From contig MNCI01017535.1 of NCBI GenBank assembly GCA_015680685.1, positions 62,001-126,000 on the forward strand: a DNA stretch of 64,000 bases, in the 5' to 3' direction. This DNA comes from Gnetum montanum. Taxonomy: Eukaryota; Streptophyta; Gnetopsida; Gnetales; Gnetaceae. The notes beneath the pieces are model-generated. The model did not search any database, was not told the origin of the DNA, and saw nothing but the letters and a program-made list of their open reading frames with translations. Of this stretch, positions 33,555-44,095 are shown piece after piece (the stretch's first letter is position 1; each line of letters begins with the position of its first letter). A program made the position numbers and the translations under genes.

Positions 33555-33640
33555 GTTTGATGTATTTTATGTTTTAATTTTATTTTAATTTATGTTTTTG
33601 GCTATTGGTTACTAACTAGCCATGTGTTGTTGTATTTCAG
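33555..33640 (+). other. Last intron of the antisense gene
   Basis: The donor CACAG/GTTTGATG and acceptor TTGTATTTCAG enclose 86 T-rich bases, with a TACTAAC branch-type site near 33610. Removal joins ELESPQ to ASEDIG in frame, and a stop follows 25 codons later. Confidence 0.72.
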
Positions 33641-33715
33641 GCATCAGAAGACATTGGTGGCCTAAGTGGTGAGGGTGGAAATGATCCATCACTTCCTCCT
33701 TCGAATGCCTCTTAG

Positions 33716-34009
33716 CATCCTCCATCCACCTCTTATTGGATATTTGTTTTAATTTTTATGTTGATGGCTATTTTAGCAAAGACTATGTTATAGATGGCTA
33801 TTATTATTATTTGATCATTTTGCCACATAGTGTGGCCATGACTATGTAGGTTACACACATTTTAAATTTAACTTGTTTTTTCATTTTTGGCTATATATGT
33901 TGTTCTAGTAAGCATTGTAAATGTTATAAATGGTTGTGTTGATGGTTTTGATTATAAAATTAAACAGCTAATCGATATGATAATAGGATTAGCAAAAATA
34001 TAATAAAAG
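33716..34009. other. Sequence downstream of the antisense gene
   Basis: T-rich on the plus strand with no domain. It would be the 3' untranslated part of the antisense gene. I see no clear polyadenylation signal I would defend. Confidence 0.4.
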
Positions 34010-34360
34010 AGAAGTTTGCTAGTTTTAGGCCATGGTGGGCATAGGTTGTATTGCTTTACTAGTTTAAGGCCATGGTGGGAGTAGGTTGTATTGTTTTGCT
34101 AGTTTGAGGGCATGGTGGGCATAGGTTGTATTTTTTTGCTAGTTTAAGGCCATGGTGAGCATAGGTTGTATTGTTTTGCTAGTTTAAGATCATGGAAAGC
34201 CATGTTATGTGATTGTTTTTGCAGTTTAAGGTCATGGTAGGCCATGTTATGTGATTGTTTTTGCTAGTTTAAGGCCATGCTGGGCCATGTTTCTAGTTTA
34301 AATTCTTAGTGAACTATGGTGCCAGTTTAGGGCCTTGACAGGCTATTGGTTTTACTAGTT
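34010..34360 (-). repeat. TAAACTAG motif cluster downstream of element 3 protease
   Basis: About eight units of 40-55 bases read GCTAGTTTAAGGCCATGGTG on the plus strand, most with GGGCATAGG after. On the element strand the core is GGCCTTAAACTAGC, as in element 4 (63480-63600). Confidence 0.78.
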
Positions 34361-34919
34361 CTAGCCCAAGGTAGGCTCTAGAAACTTATATTTTTTTTGG
34401 CAATTTTCTTTTTAAAATTTTTTATGGTTTTTTAGTTTATATCATGCTAAATAAAGAAAATAGAGAAAGAACTAAGGTTATAATAAATGAAAATAAAAAT
34501 AAAATAAAATCCTAGGCTATATGCATAAAAAGTAAAATAAAATGTAAGAAAAAAAGTAATAATTGGTCAACAAAGAGAAAACTTAGGCTAAATGGTTATG
34601 GTACAAATGGCTATAAAGGTCATAAGGGCACACCATGGAAGGAGTAGGAGTGCACATTAGTTGTGCAAATGTTTCCTAATCTTTGAAAGGTTGGGAAATG
34701 TATAAGGCCTAGTTTACATAAATTTGTACTCAACATTCCCTTCATTGATGATGTTGAAATGGAGTTCATCCCATGACACATCCTGTTGCCCATCATTGTT
34801 GTTCTTGGATTTTTACTGTTTCTTAGATTTGTGGAATTTGTGGCTGGGAGCTTTCTCCTAAAGTTCCATATTAGAACTAGGTTCCATGTTTAAATTATTG
34901 ATAGCTAGGGGAACCATGC
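34361..34919 (-). other. Element 3 stretch between protease and motif cluster
   Basis: The A-rich part to 34640 is non-coding. From 34640 to 34919 there may be decayed C-terminal protease-linker sequence, but I cannot define it. Confidence 0.4.
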
Positions 34920-35480
34920 TATCACCATGAATGATGATCTCATATCCATTGTAAGGAAGGTGAATTTCTTGGTGGATAGGCAAAGACATGGCTCATAGTT
35001 TAGCCAACCAAGGTCTTCTAAGAATAAGTGTTAACCTTAGCATCTCCTCCACCACCAAGAAATTTGTGGTTGTGGGGACATGCACCCTTGTAACAAAGTC
35101 CAAGGAGATAGACCCCTTGATAGCAACCCTTGACCCGTTGAAGGATTTAAGAGCTACGATTGTTATAGGATGTATTTGTTCTATGAAGTCTAAGTGTTCA
35201 ACTATGGTGCATGGGATGACATTTATTGTAGCCCCATCATCTACATGCACCAAATGCACTCTAAATTATCTTATGCATATGGTTATGAACAGAGGAGCCC
35301 TAGTTGCCTCAACATTTTAGGGATTGATCTTGATTTCACTATTGCAGAATACTAAGGGTGTTGACTTCACCTCCCTTGATAAGGGAGGAACCATCACTGC
35401 ATGGATGGACTTCTTGTTAGTGGGGATGTCCTCATTAATGGGGATGGAAGTCAACATTTTGACTAACATCTCATGATGTG
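34920..35480 (-). pseudogene. Element 3 aspartic protease (degenerate)
   Basis: The minus strand reads HLVHVDDGATINVIPCTIVE near 35255, then SFNGSRVAIKGSISLDFV, FLVVEEM and LILRRPWLAKL. A further PIHQEIHLPYN block continues to about 34930. Unlike elements 1 and 2 it keeps the catalytic Asp (VDDGA). The ILGR motif is altered to ILRR. The open part is 88 residues. Upstream (35480-35280) lies the pre-protease block with decayed TSIPINEDIP-like text. Confidence 0.82.
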
Positions 35481-38310
35481 TGGAGGAAGTCATGATCAGG
35501 TCATATAAGCTTAGAGTTGTGTTCTTTTGCTTAAGGACTATCTAACCTGATCTATCACACTAAGGAAGCTTTTATTATTGGCCATGGGCTTGTTTCCCTA
35601 GTTATGCTTCACTTCCTCCATGTGCTCTAAAATGCAAATGTCATCCTTCAATGGTTGTTGTTTGGACTTCTTCTCTTTATTTTGTTTATGGACTTTAGAG
35701 TCCTCTTGTGGCTTGTTGGTTAAAGTAAACTAGGCAAAGGAGGTCATGGGTATAGTTAAGTGGGAAGTGGGCTTTGGTAGGTCCACTTCCTTTTGTGCCT
35801 CTATCTACTTGTTACCCTTGTTACCAGGCTTTTACTTATGCTTGTTTCTTTACTTGTTTGAGATCTTTTGATTTTTAGTTGTTGGTTGTGAGGAAGAGGT
35901 AGTAGCATTAGCCAATATAAGGGGTCGTTGCATGGTCCTATTAGTTGGTTGGGCTATAGCTAGTGGGGTTGTGGTAAGTTGGGATACCCTAATGATAAAA
36001 GGTTTCCTTGGAGGCATCCACAATGATACTTTCAAAACCAAAGGGGGTCTTGAGCTAGTGGAAGCTAAAGAGGCCCTTTCATCANNNNNNNNNNNNNNNN
36101 NNNNNNNNNNNNNNNNNNNNNGTTCCCTCACTATTCTCTGATTATCATTAACATTGAATGCTAAAATAAAAAAAGGACTATTATTAGCAGTCAATGGGTC
36201 CTTGCATACTTGCATTGATTAATTTTGGGATCGAATTGGGTTGTAGCATCTAAGACCAGCTCTCCCTTATCTATCATTTTCTACAAGTCATCCTTCAACA
36301 TGAGGCAGAAGTCTGTGTCATGACTAGGTAGTTGGTGATAGTGGAAAAAGTAGTTTAGCTTAAAGTACCTCGATAATTGGGGATCATCCTTTGTTGCTCG
36401 ACTAGGATCCTTGGCTATATTGCATAGTTACTTATGCTTCTTTCAAGTGGCTTTGGTCATCTATTTGTATTACATACACCTACTCTTTAATAGTTGATTT
36501 AGGAACTTGGATGGTTTGAAAGGCAAGGTAGTGTACTTGCTTCAGTCCTTCTATTGAAAATTTAGCCTAGTTGAAATAGATGCAATGGCTCTAGATGTTG
36601 ATGGTTGGTTATCATGGTTATTAGTGAGGACCTTGGGTGGGTTGTTCCTTGGCCCCTGATTAGTGGTATTTGCCTCTTTGGTCACTATTGCTACAACCAT
36701 GTTGTTGTGCTTACTCTTTTCCTTGTCCCTCTATGTATGTTGATTTTTATATGTTATGTAGGCTAGGTCATGACTAGGCTTCACAACATCCTCTATATTC
36801 TTAGTTTGGGAAAGCACTTAGCTAAGGGATCGTGGGTCAAGATAGTAAAGTTTTGACTTGTTAAAGTTGTCAACTTTCCTATTGAAGATGGCCAAAAGAT
36901 GGGTCTTGACTATGGGCTCTAGTATTTTGTTTAACAATCCATTCCACCATTGGATGAACTTCTATATGGGCTCAAGGGGTCCATGCTTGACCTTTATGAG
37001 TTGGTCAAGTATGGTGTCGGGCCTCAAGTTATACTTAAGTAGTTGAAAAAATGGGCTATCAAGTCCTCAAGAGAGGATATAGATCCTCTAGATAGTGAGT
37101 GGTACTAGTCAAGCACTTTTCCAATCAAGGACATAGGAAAAATCCTTATGATAGTATGAGGCCACGATTGCAATAGCAAGCACTTAGATATAAAGGTTAT
37201 AAGATGAGAATTAGGATCACCTTCTCCATTATATTTGTTGAATTAGGGAGTAGGGACACTAGGAGGAAATGTTAAGGGTGGGACCATAGGATTGATGGAA
37301 TGATCCTAGTAGAAGTCCATAATCTTGACACTTTGGAAAGTAAAGGCTTTGAGCCTCTTTAACTCCTCCATCAATTCTTGGATTATTTGGAAGGCCTAAT
37401 CTAGGCCATGTGGTGGCCCTATTGGTTGTAGGGCTTGTACATATGATTTCAGTATTTTTTGTGAAGCTTGTGGTCTCATTATTGGTTGCAAGATGGAAGG
37501 AAGTGGTTACGTTATGATCGTAGCTTGTGGGCCAAATAAAGAAAAAGAAGTTTGTGTCAGCATCTAAGGCACAAATAGGATAAAGGGGATCTATGATCCC
37601 TGAGTTGGGGTACCATGGTGAATCACACATGGATAGTGGGTTTGTGATGGTGAAAACCATGATAAATGGCTACATAGATCAGGGTTGTGTAGCAAATGAT
37701 ATCGATGGGTTATATGTTATTGGCCATGACATCTATTGAGTTTGATGCACGACTATGACTGGTGGCTATGGTAGGGTAAGAGGGAGTGGAAGATGATGGT
37801 ACTATTACCATGGAGAAAACAAAGGCATGAGGGGAAGGTGCAGTGGCCTTGGGGGTTGCTTGTTGGAACAACCCTCCTAGGATGTTTTTAGGCTTAGGTT
37901 TTGTTATAAAATCATCCTCCTCTTCCTATTATTCTTTCGAGTTGTGCTTATCATCTTCCTCCTCTATCTCAATCAATTGAGAAAGGATGATAGCATAGAT
38001 ATCTTTGAGAGGTATTTGATCATAGGGGGAAGGGATGTACTCTTTGCCATTGCGATGAATGAGTTCAAACTCCATTTTGGCTTCTAATTCCAAATGTGAA
38101 ACTAGCATGCTAGCTTGTATTCTAGCATAAATGTAGTTATACCAGTCTTCATCTATGATCACAAAGTCAAGACTCTTCTCCTTAACCCTCAAAGACTACC
38201 TACATTCAATGATGGTAGGGTCTTTGGGATCATAGATCCTCATGGTTGGTTGCCTAGAACCTTCTCTAGTGAAGGTGAGAGGCAACTTGGTGGGCTATTG
38301 AAAAGACATG
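35481..38310 (-). pseudogene. Element 3 gag (degenerate)
   Basis: The capsid polyprotein starts near 38308 (MSFQ). It reads DWYNYIYARIQASMLV and FELIHRNGKEYIPSPYDQIP (38130-37980), a Q/P-rich linker, then the core from about 37310 to 36780 with NSHLITFISKCLLLQSWPH, IFPMSLIGKVLD and KSKLYYLDPRSLS. A knuckle-like HYHQLPSHDTDFC lies near 36330, then PFIIRV-type repeats (36215-35900). It is homologous to gag of elements 1, 2 and 4 but more divergent. An assembly gap of Ns (36085-36121) falls in the linker. Confidence 0.82.
36085..36121. other. Assembly gap (37 Ns)
   Basis: Unresolved bases inside element 3 gag linker. Confidence 1.
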
Positions 38311-39020
38311 ATTATAGTGATGAAAATGAATTAAAATAAGCTATGAAAGGAAAAATAAGAAGTAAATCCCAACAAGTGGAATTCAAAAATGGTCAAAGGA
38401 AATGAAAAAAACTGAAAATGGAGCACTTTCTATAATTAGTAAGTGGGGGATTAGGTGGATTTATCCCTTTTACTAAAGATAGAAGGTTGGGAAAGTTGGT
38501 AATAAGCCTTACTTATGTTGGCCCCTTAACCACATCTACATTGGGTATGGTAAGGGAAAAGAAGGGAGTGTGAGATGGGGGGAACCTCACACCTTTCTAA
38601 TCTAATGTTGATGAGGGGGAAAGGCTGAAAACCAAAGTGGAAAGTTGGTGTTTTTCCATTGGAACTTGGTTTTAGTAGGCTGCCAACTTTCTCAACTAGG
38701 AAAGATGGGGGGAAGTTGACTTCTAGAAGTTTGATGATTTTTGGAAGGGTTGCACTACCCACTTTGAAACTAAAAAAAATTAGTAGTGAAAAAGAAAAAA
38801 AAAGGGAAAAATATCAACATTGGCTTTAGGTAGAAAAATTCACAACAGTTGCTGTGAACATCAAACACTCAACCACCTACAACTTTCACATTGTAGTTTT
38901 AGTCATAGGGGGAAGGAACAATGTTGATTTTTTAAAAGTTTTGGCTAAAAAAAATAAAAAAATAGATTTCAAGTGGTAACATTGGCAATGAGAATGACAA
39001 ATATGGTCACAAAAATTGGG
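38311..39020 (-). other. Element 3 leader
   Basis: Non-coding sequence between PBS and gag, A-rich with AAAAATAGAAAG-like runs. It lacks the tandem leader repeats seen in elements 1, 2 and 4. I see no upstream ORF of the kind reported for Ogre elements. Confidence 0.5.
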
Positions 39021-39024
39021 TGGA

Positions 39025-39041
39025 GGCCCTTGTAGTATCAA
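39025..39041 (-). other. Decayed primer-binding site of element 3
   Basis: The minus strand TTGATACTACAAGGGCC sits at the expected place beside the 5' LTR. It resembles TGGTGCTAGAAGGAGGGCC of the other elements with several transitions. Confidence 0.5.
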
Positions 39042-39046
39042 AAAAC

Positions 39047-40516
39047 TATTACAATAGGAAAAATTGATTGCTGCAAAATTGAGAGATTTGACATAGAAGC
39101 CTCAATTCCAAATCCATAGGGTCTCTAAAAAATGGGATTTTAGGTGCCATGGATGGTTCAATAAGTCACCCAAGGACTTATGAAATGCAAAATCAGGGGT
39201 TGAGAAAATAAAATGGAAAAATTACAGATATGCAGAAACGAATAGCAAATGTAGATTGCACATAAAATGAAACCTTAAAACTTTATTAAAAATCATAAAG
39301 AATGAGGTCCAGAATTGTGTACAAGAAATGTATGTGAGAGAGTAAAGGGAGATCATTGGGGTAGGAGTTTAGAGCTTGATAAATTTGATGTGGTCTTCTC
39401 CATGATTCAGGTGTGTAGCCACTCCTAATGCTATCAAACCTCCTTTGCTGCAATTTTAGATCTACAACTTAGGTCATTACTAGGGGGTGAGAAGAGTGGA
39501 AAATTTGGTTGCTAGATTGCTCCACATTTGGGGTTGGGAATTCTAGAAATGTAGTGTTAACACCAAAAATCCATAAGTCTCAAGGGGGTTGCAAGGAGGG
39601 TAATAGGGCTGTAGGGGTTCCACACTAGGAAGCTTTAAGAAGCTATGCTTCTACAAGTTTACAAGAGCTCTTAGAGGCTAAAATTGCAATGTACTTGAAA
39701 AATGCAAAAGTGTGGAATTGCAAAAATCATGGAACTTGTAAATGGTATTTAGGTTTTGGTTTTATAGGTTTTGTGCCATGATTTTTGTTGCAGATTGGCT
39801 AACAAATGGGCTGTAAATTTCTACCTCATACAAGTGAGATGGATGCCTAGATTTGGGGGGTTACTATGTACAGTAAGTGCTTAACCCCTATGGTCATTCC
39901 ATTTACTATAAATAGTAATAGGAGAACACCTTCTATGCTAGAGTTAGATCTTCCATGTTGAGCCTTTTTCCATCCTTGGTAATGTGGTTGGTCAACATTG
40001 AGACCATTAGAGTGCAAAAATCTTGCTCATGTAGCTTCCACACTGAGGAAGAGGAGTTTCAATGCTAGGGTTAGAAGCTTCCATGTTAAGAGTGAGGGTT
40101 TCCATGCTAGAAAAGAAGACCAAGCTCTTTCATGCTAGGCATGATGTCTTCCCCACTTCTCCACACTAAGATCTACCTCTTCACATTGGGGCTAGGTTAC
40201 ATTTTCCCCTATAGGTGTTTCGAACATAGAAAAGTATATATCCCCCATTAAACCCATCAAATTGCAATTTTTGGCATCCTAAAAGGCATTTTGACCCCAA
40301 GCCCAAATATAGACACTAGATGACTTTTTTCACTTGGGGAATGAGGCTTTGACCACTTATGAGGCATTTTGTAAATCCCAAAAGCATGAAATATGTTAGA
40401 TTGCCTCTTATGGATTATAATCTTCACATTTACAATAAAGGTTTACCTTGGGTTTCATGAGGTGAAGGCTACATGATGAAAATTGGTTATAACATGCAAA
40501 TTTTTGTGGTGTTTTA
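39047..40516 (-). repeat. Element 3 5' LTR
   Basis: 1470 bases aligning with 298-1433 plus 10376-10712. On the minus strand it starts TAAAACACCACAAAAATTT (first dinucleotide mutated from TG). It holds the TATA-like palindrome at 39901-39919 and six TTCCAYGYTRAGG-type words between 39950 and 40200. Confidence 0.8.
39901..39919 (-). promoter_or_regulatory. TATA-like palindrome in element 3 5' LTR
   Basis: TTTACTATAAATAGTAA is an almost perfect palindrome with a TATA box in each direction. It is the likely core promoter of the LTR. Confidence 0.5.
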
Positions 40517-41690
40517 GGCACATCTCACTAGGAAAATATGATAGTTGTTGGAGAAACCTTAAATTTTAATTTCTAATGGTTTCTCCACTAAGATTTTGGA
40601 GTCTAGTAAAGCTACTAGAAGCTATAGTGGGACTTGTAAACTTGTTAAATTGAGAGAGGAAACAAGATTTGAAGTCATTACAAGTTGAGATTAATGAATT
40701 ATGAAGGGTTAAAAACCATTGAGTTGCAATGCCTCAGAAGGTAGTGATAAGAGACCTATAGGCTACATCATGTTGAATTTTGGAGATGTTGATGAGCATT
40801 ATTGAAAGAGGGATCAAGGAAAGGGAAGTGTGTTAGAGTTGAAAGGATTATTGACCAAATTTTTGGTAGTAGAGTTTGTCATGTTTGAAGAATGTGAGGA
40901 CTTAGATCTAGGTCTTGTAGAAATATGACTTGGAAAATGATTAGCTAGGAAGTTTTATTTTGTCATTTTCCTAGTTTGAGGCCTAAGCATTTTACTAGGT
41001 CCAACCATGTACTAAGTTAACAACAAAGAATATTATTTTTTTATTTTAATTTTTTTTGGATTTTTTGATTAAACTAGAAAAGAAAGAAATGAAAAGGAAA
41101 TTGAAACAATAAAGACACGATAATAGAGGAATAAAAACTAGTTAAGGGAGAATGTGATGGTGGTCCTCCTTCTAGCGCTAAAGATGGGTGTTGATGAGAA
41201 AATTTAGGTTCCAAGAAAAATTAACACATAATGCTTGATAATGCATAATTTTTCAAGGTTGTTGCTTAGGTCACATTGAATACTGGCACGACTAGCTTGA
41301 GAATAAGTATTAGTGAAAGAGGAACATGATTGATAATTTAAAAGAGCATTAGATGTGAAAATATTACATTACATGCAAGAAGAAATATTGAAGATGAAAT
41401 AACTTGAAAATATCATCATTTAAAAAAAAACAACAACAAGAAAAGAAAAGAAAGAGCTTAGTAGAATCATTAATAGTTGCAAGTAGTCATGGCAGTAGTA
41501 CATAACAGTAGCAGCAAGTAGCATCAACATCTTATAGGCAAGACCATCCAGTAATGACTACTAGCAACAACAACAAGAAGCATCCAAGAGTAATTCATTG
41601 TAGGTTATAACACCATGCAGTGAGTTACACGTAGAAATAGCAACACTTTGAATAAATAAAAGACTAAAGCAACCATGGTGGAATTGAGTA
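40517..41690. other. Unassigned sequence right of element 3
   Basis: AT-rich with no recognised domain. At 41162-41183 the minus strand carries TAGCGCTAGAAGGAGGACC, almost the PBS of elements 1-4, but no LTR end or minus-strand gag fits beside it. A GTTAAGGGAGAATGTGATGG string at 41142-41161 resembles a polypurine tract followed by an LTR start. These may be scrambled ends of older elements. Confidence 0.4.
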
Positions 41691-41694
41691 GTAA

Positions 41695-43400
41695 AAATAG
41701 TTTGAATTAGAAACCTCAGTTAGTCCAAATCACTTTCCCAAACATGGTGAATGAGGCAACACCTCCTATTGTAATAAGATTTCATCAAGATAAATTTGAA
41801 AAATGGTGTTATGCACATGCATGATTTTGCAAAAAACCTAGAGAAGCTATACCTATCACCTTTGAGAAGGCTTTAACCAATGAAGGCTTCATTGAGAATT
41901 TAGTAGATTACCAACCCATGTTACTCCAACATTTAGAGTATGTCACTTATAAAAAGAAAGAGCTCCATGATATGATTGTGGAGTAGAAGTATGAGTGCAC
42001 ACATGCTAGAAAGTAGGTAGAACCTTCTCCTAGACACTTCCATTGCTACAACATGAATGATTTTAGGGGAAGGAGATCCATGCATATTTATCCATGGAAC
42101 CTAATCTAGACATGGGTTGATCTAAAGTAGTTCATCATTCCATCTTTGTCTTACCTTCATTTGGATGAAGGTGTTCATGGCTATGATGAACCATTGTTTT
42201 CATGGACCTACCATGATTAAATTCATGAAGAAGTTTTCATTCCACCTAAAATAATTGACAAGAGTAAAATAAAAAAGGTTGATATGGTTATCATTCTCAC
42301 ATTTAATGGATAGTTAAATGATAATCCATAGTTTCATGTTCAAATATTTATCATCACTTGTGCAATGCAAAGTTTGAATAGTAAGTGGAAAAAACTCCAT
42401 CTTTTTTCCCATACATTCACAAATCATGCTAAAACATGGTATCAAGCTCTTCCACTTAACTCCATATCTTCTTAGGTAGATAGGTTAAAAGCTTTAAATG
42501 TTAGATTTCAACCTTAATGTTGAGTTGCAAACCTTAGAAAGAAGATAGTAAGATGGAAGTAGTATACCAATGAATCACTGAATGTGGCCATTGAATGATA
42601 TAATTGCATGCTCAATCAATATTTAAATCATATGTTCAGAAAACATCACTGATTAATGCACCTAGTAGAAGGACTATGACTACAAACTCATGAAAGGATG
42701 GATATGTATGTCATGAGTGATGTCTACTAGAGGTTTGTAACTCAAATTACGATTGTGTTAGATGTTGTATTAAAATTGGAAGGTGAATGATATAAGAAGG
42801 TCAATGTAGAGGAATCCAACATAAATCATCAATGTTAGAAGAATGTAAAGAATTTTAAATGTAATAATAAACCTATTGAGGCTATTGAAGCCCTTGTCTA
42901 GGAAAGCATAAGAATAAAAAAGACTTTGGCAGACCTTGCCAATGTTGTTAATAAGGTTTGAGATGTGCTCAATTAAATAATGATATCATGTCTCAAGGAT
43001 TTGGAAAATAAACTTGTTAAAGTAGCTATGAATATATTTACATCATAAGACATAAGTGGTCAAATCAAACTAAAGGGTAGGAGGCCTTACCATTATCAAA
43101 TTTCTTATCCTTGTGATCCATTTTTGTAGCAACAACTTCAATAAGGAATGGAACAAAATCATTAGAGTGCTCCCTCTACCTCATAAGAATGTTCATCATG
43201 TCATCCTTCTTCGTACCAAGAAACTTACCAATCTATGAACCAAATACCTCATGTAATATCCCACAAATATTAGCCATATCCACCAAAACTATCTCAATAA
43301 TCACAGGTCCAGCAATGTCCATCATGTCGTTCTATATCATTACAAGAGAAAGTTTTAAATCATCTATTATAGGGACATGTTTAATTATATAATGTAATAC
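41695..43400 (+). pseudogene. Plus-strand gag relic of another LTR element
   Basis: Plus-strand frames read MVNEATPPIVIRFHQDKFEK and CKKPREAIPITFEKALTNEG near 41740-41890. Next come HLDEGVHGYDEPLFSW near 42160-42210, then HLFSHTFTNHAKTWYQALPL near 42400-42455, the last being a capsid-core pattern. A proline/glutamine-rich tail follows near 43090-43290. TAG and TGA stops and frame changes are common. It does not belong to the element 1-4 family by sequence. No LTR pair for it is visible. Confidence 0.6.
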
Positions 43401-44095
43401 ACTACCCTCATTTTTAATCATCATACATTATTGGGTAGTATTACAATCATCGTGTTTTCTCAATGGCACAAAATTCATCACATCCTAGATGAAAGCATTT
43501 TTGTAAGAGATATAAGAACACAATTGTCTATAAGGATTCATGCTCATTCCCTTTCTTACCATTATCTTTAAAGAAATGGGACTAATAAGGGTATGCTTAT
43601 AAATAATAAGTCCAACATCTAGGGTGCTACAAAGCATATCAATCATCTCCTTAGCCATTTGGTGATGTCGATAAATAAAGAAGTTGTTAGATGCTATCCT
43701 TGAACTTAGTCATGGAGGAAGAGTCCTCCATGTAATAGCTTTGGTGGTATAGTATCATTTTTAAATTTGGTGTATATATATTTTTTGAAATTAACAATAT
43801 ATCATTCTTTAATTTTGTTATTCTTTGAGTTTGATGTGATTTTTTGGGCATGTTTTTAAGCATACAAATCTATTAATTTTGATTTATTATTTATTTAGTG
43901 TTATTTTTTGATGTGTATATATTTTTAATATTAATGATTAATCAAGTTTAATTTTTCATGCACTTTCAATTGTGTTTTGTGTATATAGGAAAAATAAATT
44001 AATGTGCTTTTTGAATGCTCACTCGATAAGTTAATGATGGATGGGTGAGTTACAGATGTAATGATGATTCAAGAGTACTAAATAGTTTCAAAATG
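43401..44095. other. Unassigned AT-rich stretch
   Basis: No domain recognised. The part to about 43700 may be the decayed tail of the gag relic. Confidence 0.35.

Larger units (their letters stand above)
30100..33715 (+). pseudogene. Spliced gene on the opposite strand inside element 3 (degenerate, function unknown)
   Basis: Plus-strand exons lie inside the minus-strand element. One intron is clear at 30941-31061: the exon ends in KKKKK plus one base and continues in frame as GPSTSTDVTLPLAG. The next exon is open to 31600, with FAEVILAYDWLREHVPRYIQ, then SFNERANHFCTTIQGVPITI, then FGVSTKGTK. A second clear intron is 33555-33640, after which ASEDIGGLSGEGG ends at TAG 33713-33715. Likely introns also occur near 32093-32200 and 32423-32535. 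Around 32900-33150 is a charged, coiled-coil-like stretch. The N-terminal part faintly resembles plant mobile-domain or putative plant transposon proteins; this is an impression only. Upstream stops are TAG. Tat elements are known for an extra antisense ORF, but as I recall near the 3' end. Confidence 0.62.
298..40516 (-). mobile_element. Element 3: giant Tat-like Ty3/gypsy retrotransposon, host of two nested insertions
   Basis: A minus-strand LTR element runs from a 5' LTR at 39047-40516 to a 3' LTR at 298-1433 plus 10376-10712. The two LTRs come to about 1470 and 1473 bases once the insertion is removed. In element order it has a PBS-like site, gag, protease, TAAACTAG motifs, an opposite-strand spliced gene, an AT-rich region, a hairpin array, reverse transcriptase, two RNase H regions, integrase, more TAAACTAG motifs and a polypurine tract. 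Subtracting elements 1 and 2 leaves about 22.4 kb, which is the scale of Ogre/Tat giants. The dual RNase H supports Tat placement. All reading frames are broken. The left edge is inferred by alignment with the other LTR and has no clear target duplication. An undetected insertion between protease and RT remains possible. Confidence 0.72.

Noticed and set aside
298-40521. A target site duplication for element 3 (GGACA against GGCAC).
   Set aside because: Only two of five positions match under the best LTR edges; not enough to call.
43189-43392. A 67-residue plus-strand frame (MFIMSSFFVPRNLP...).
   Set aside because: It is out of frame with the proline/glutamine-rich tail of the gag relic and resembles nothing I know.
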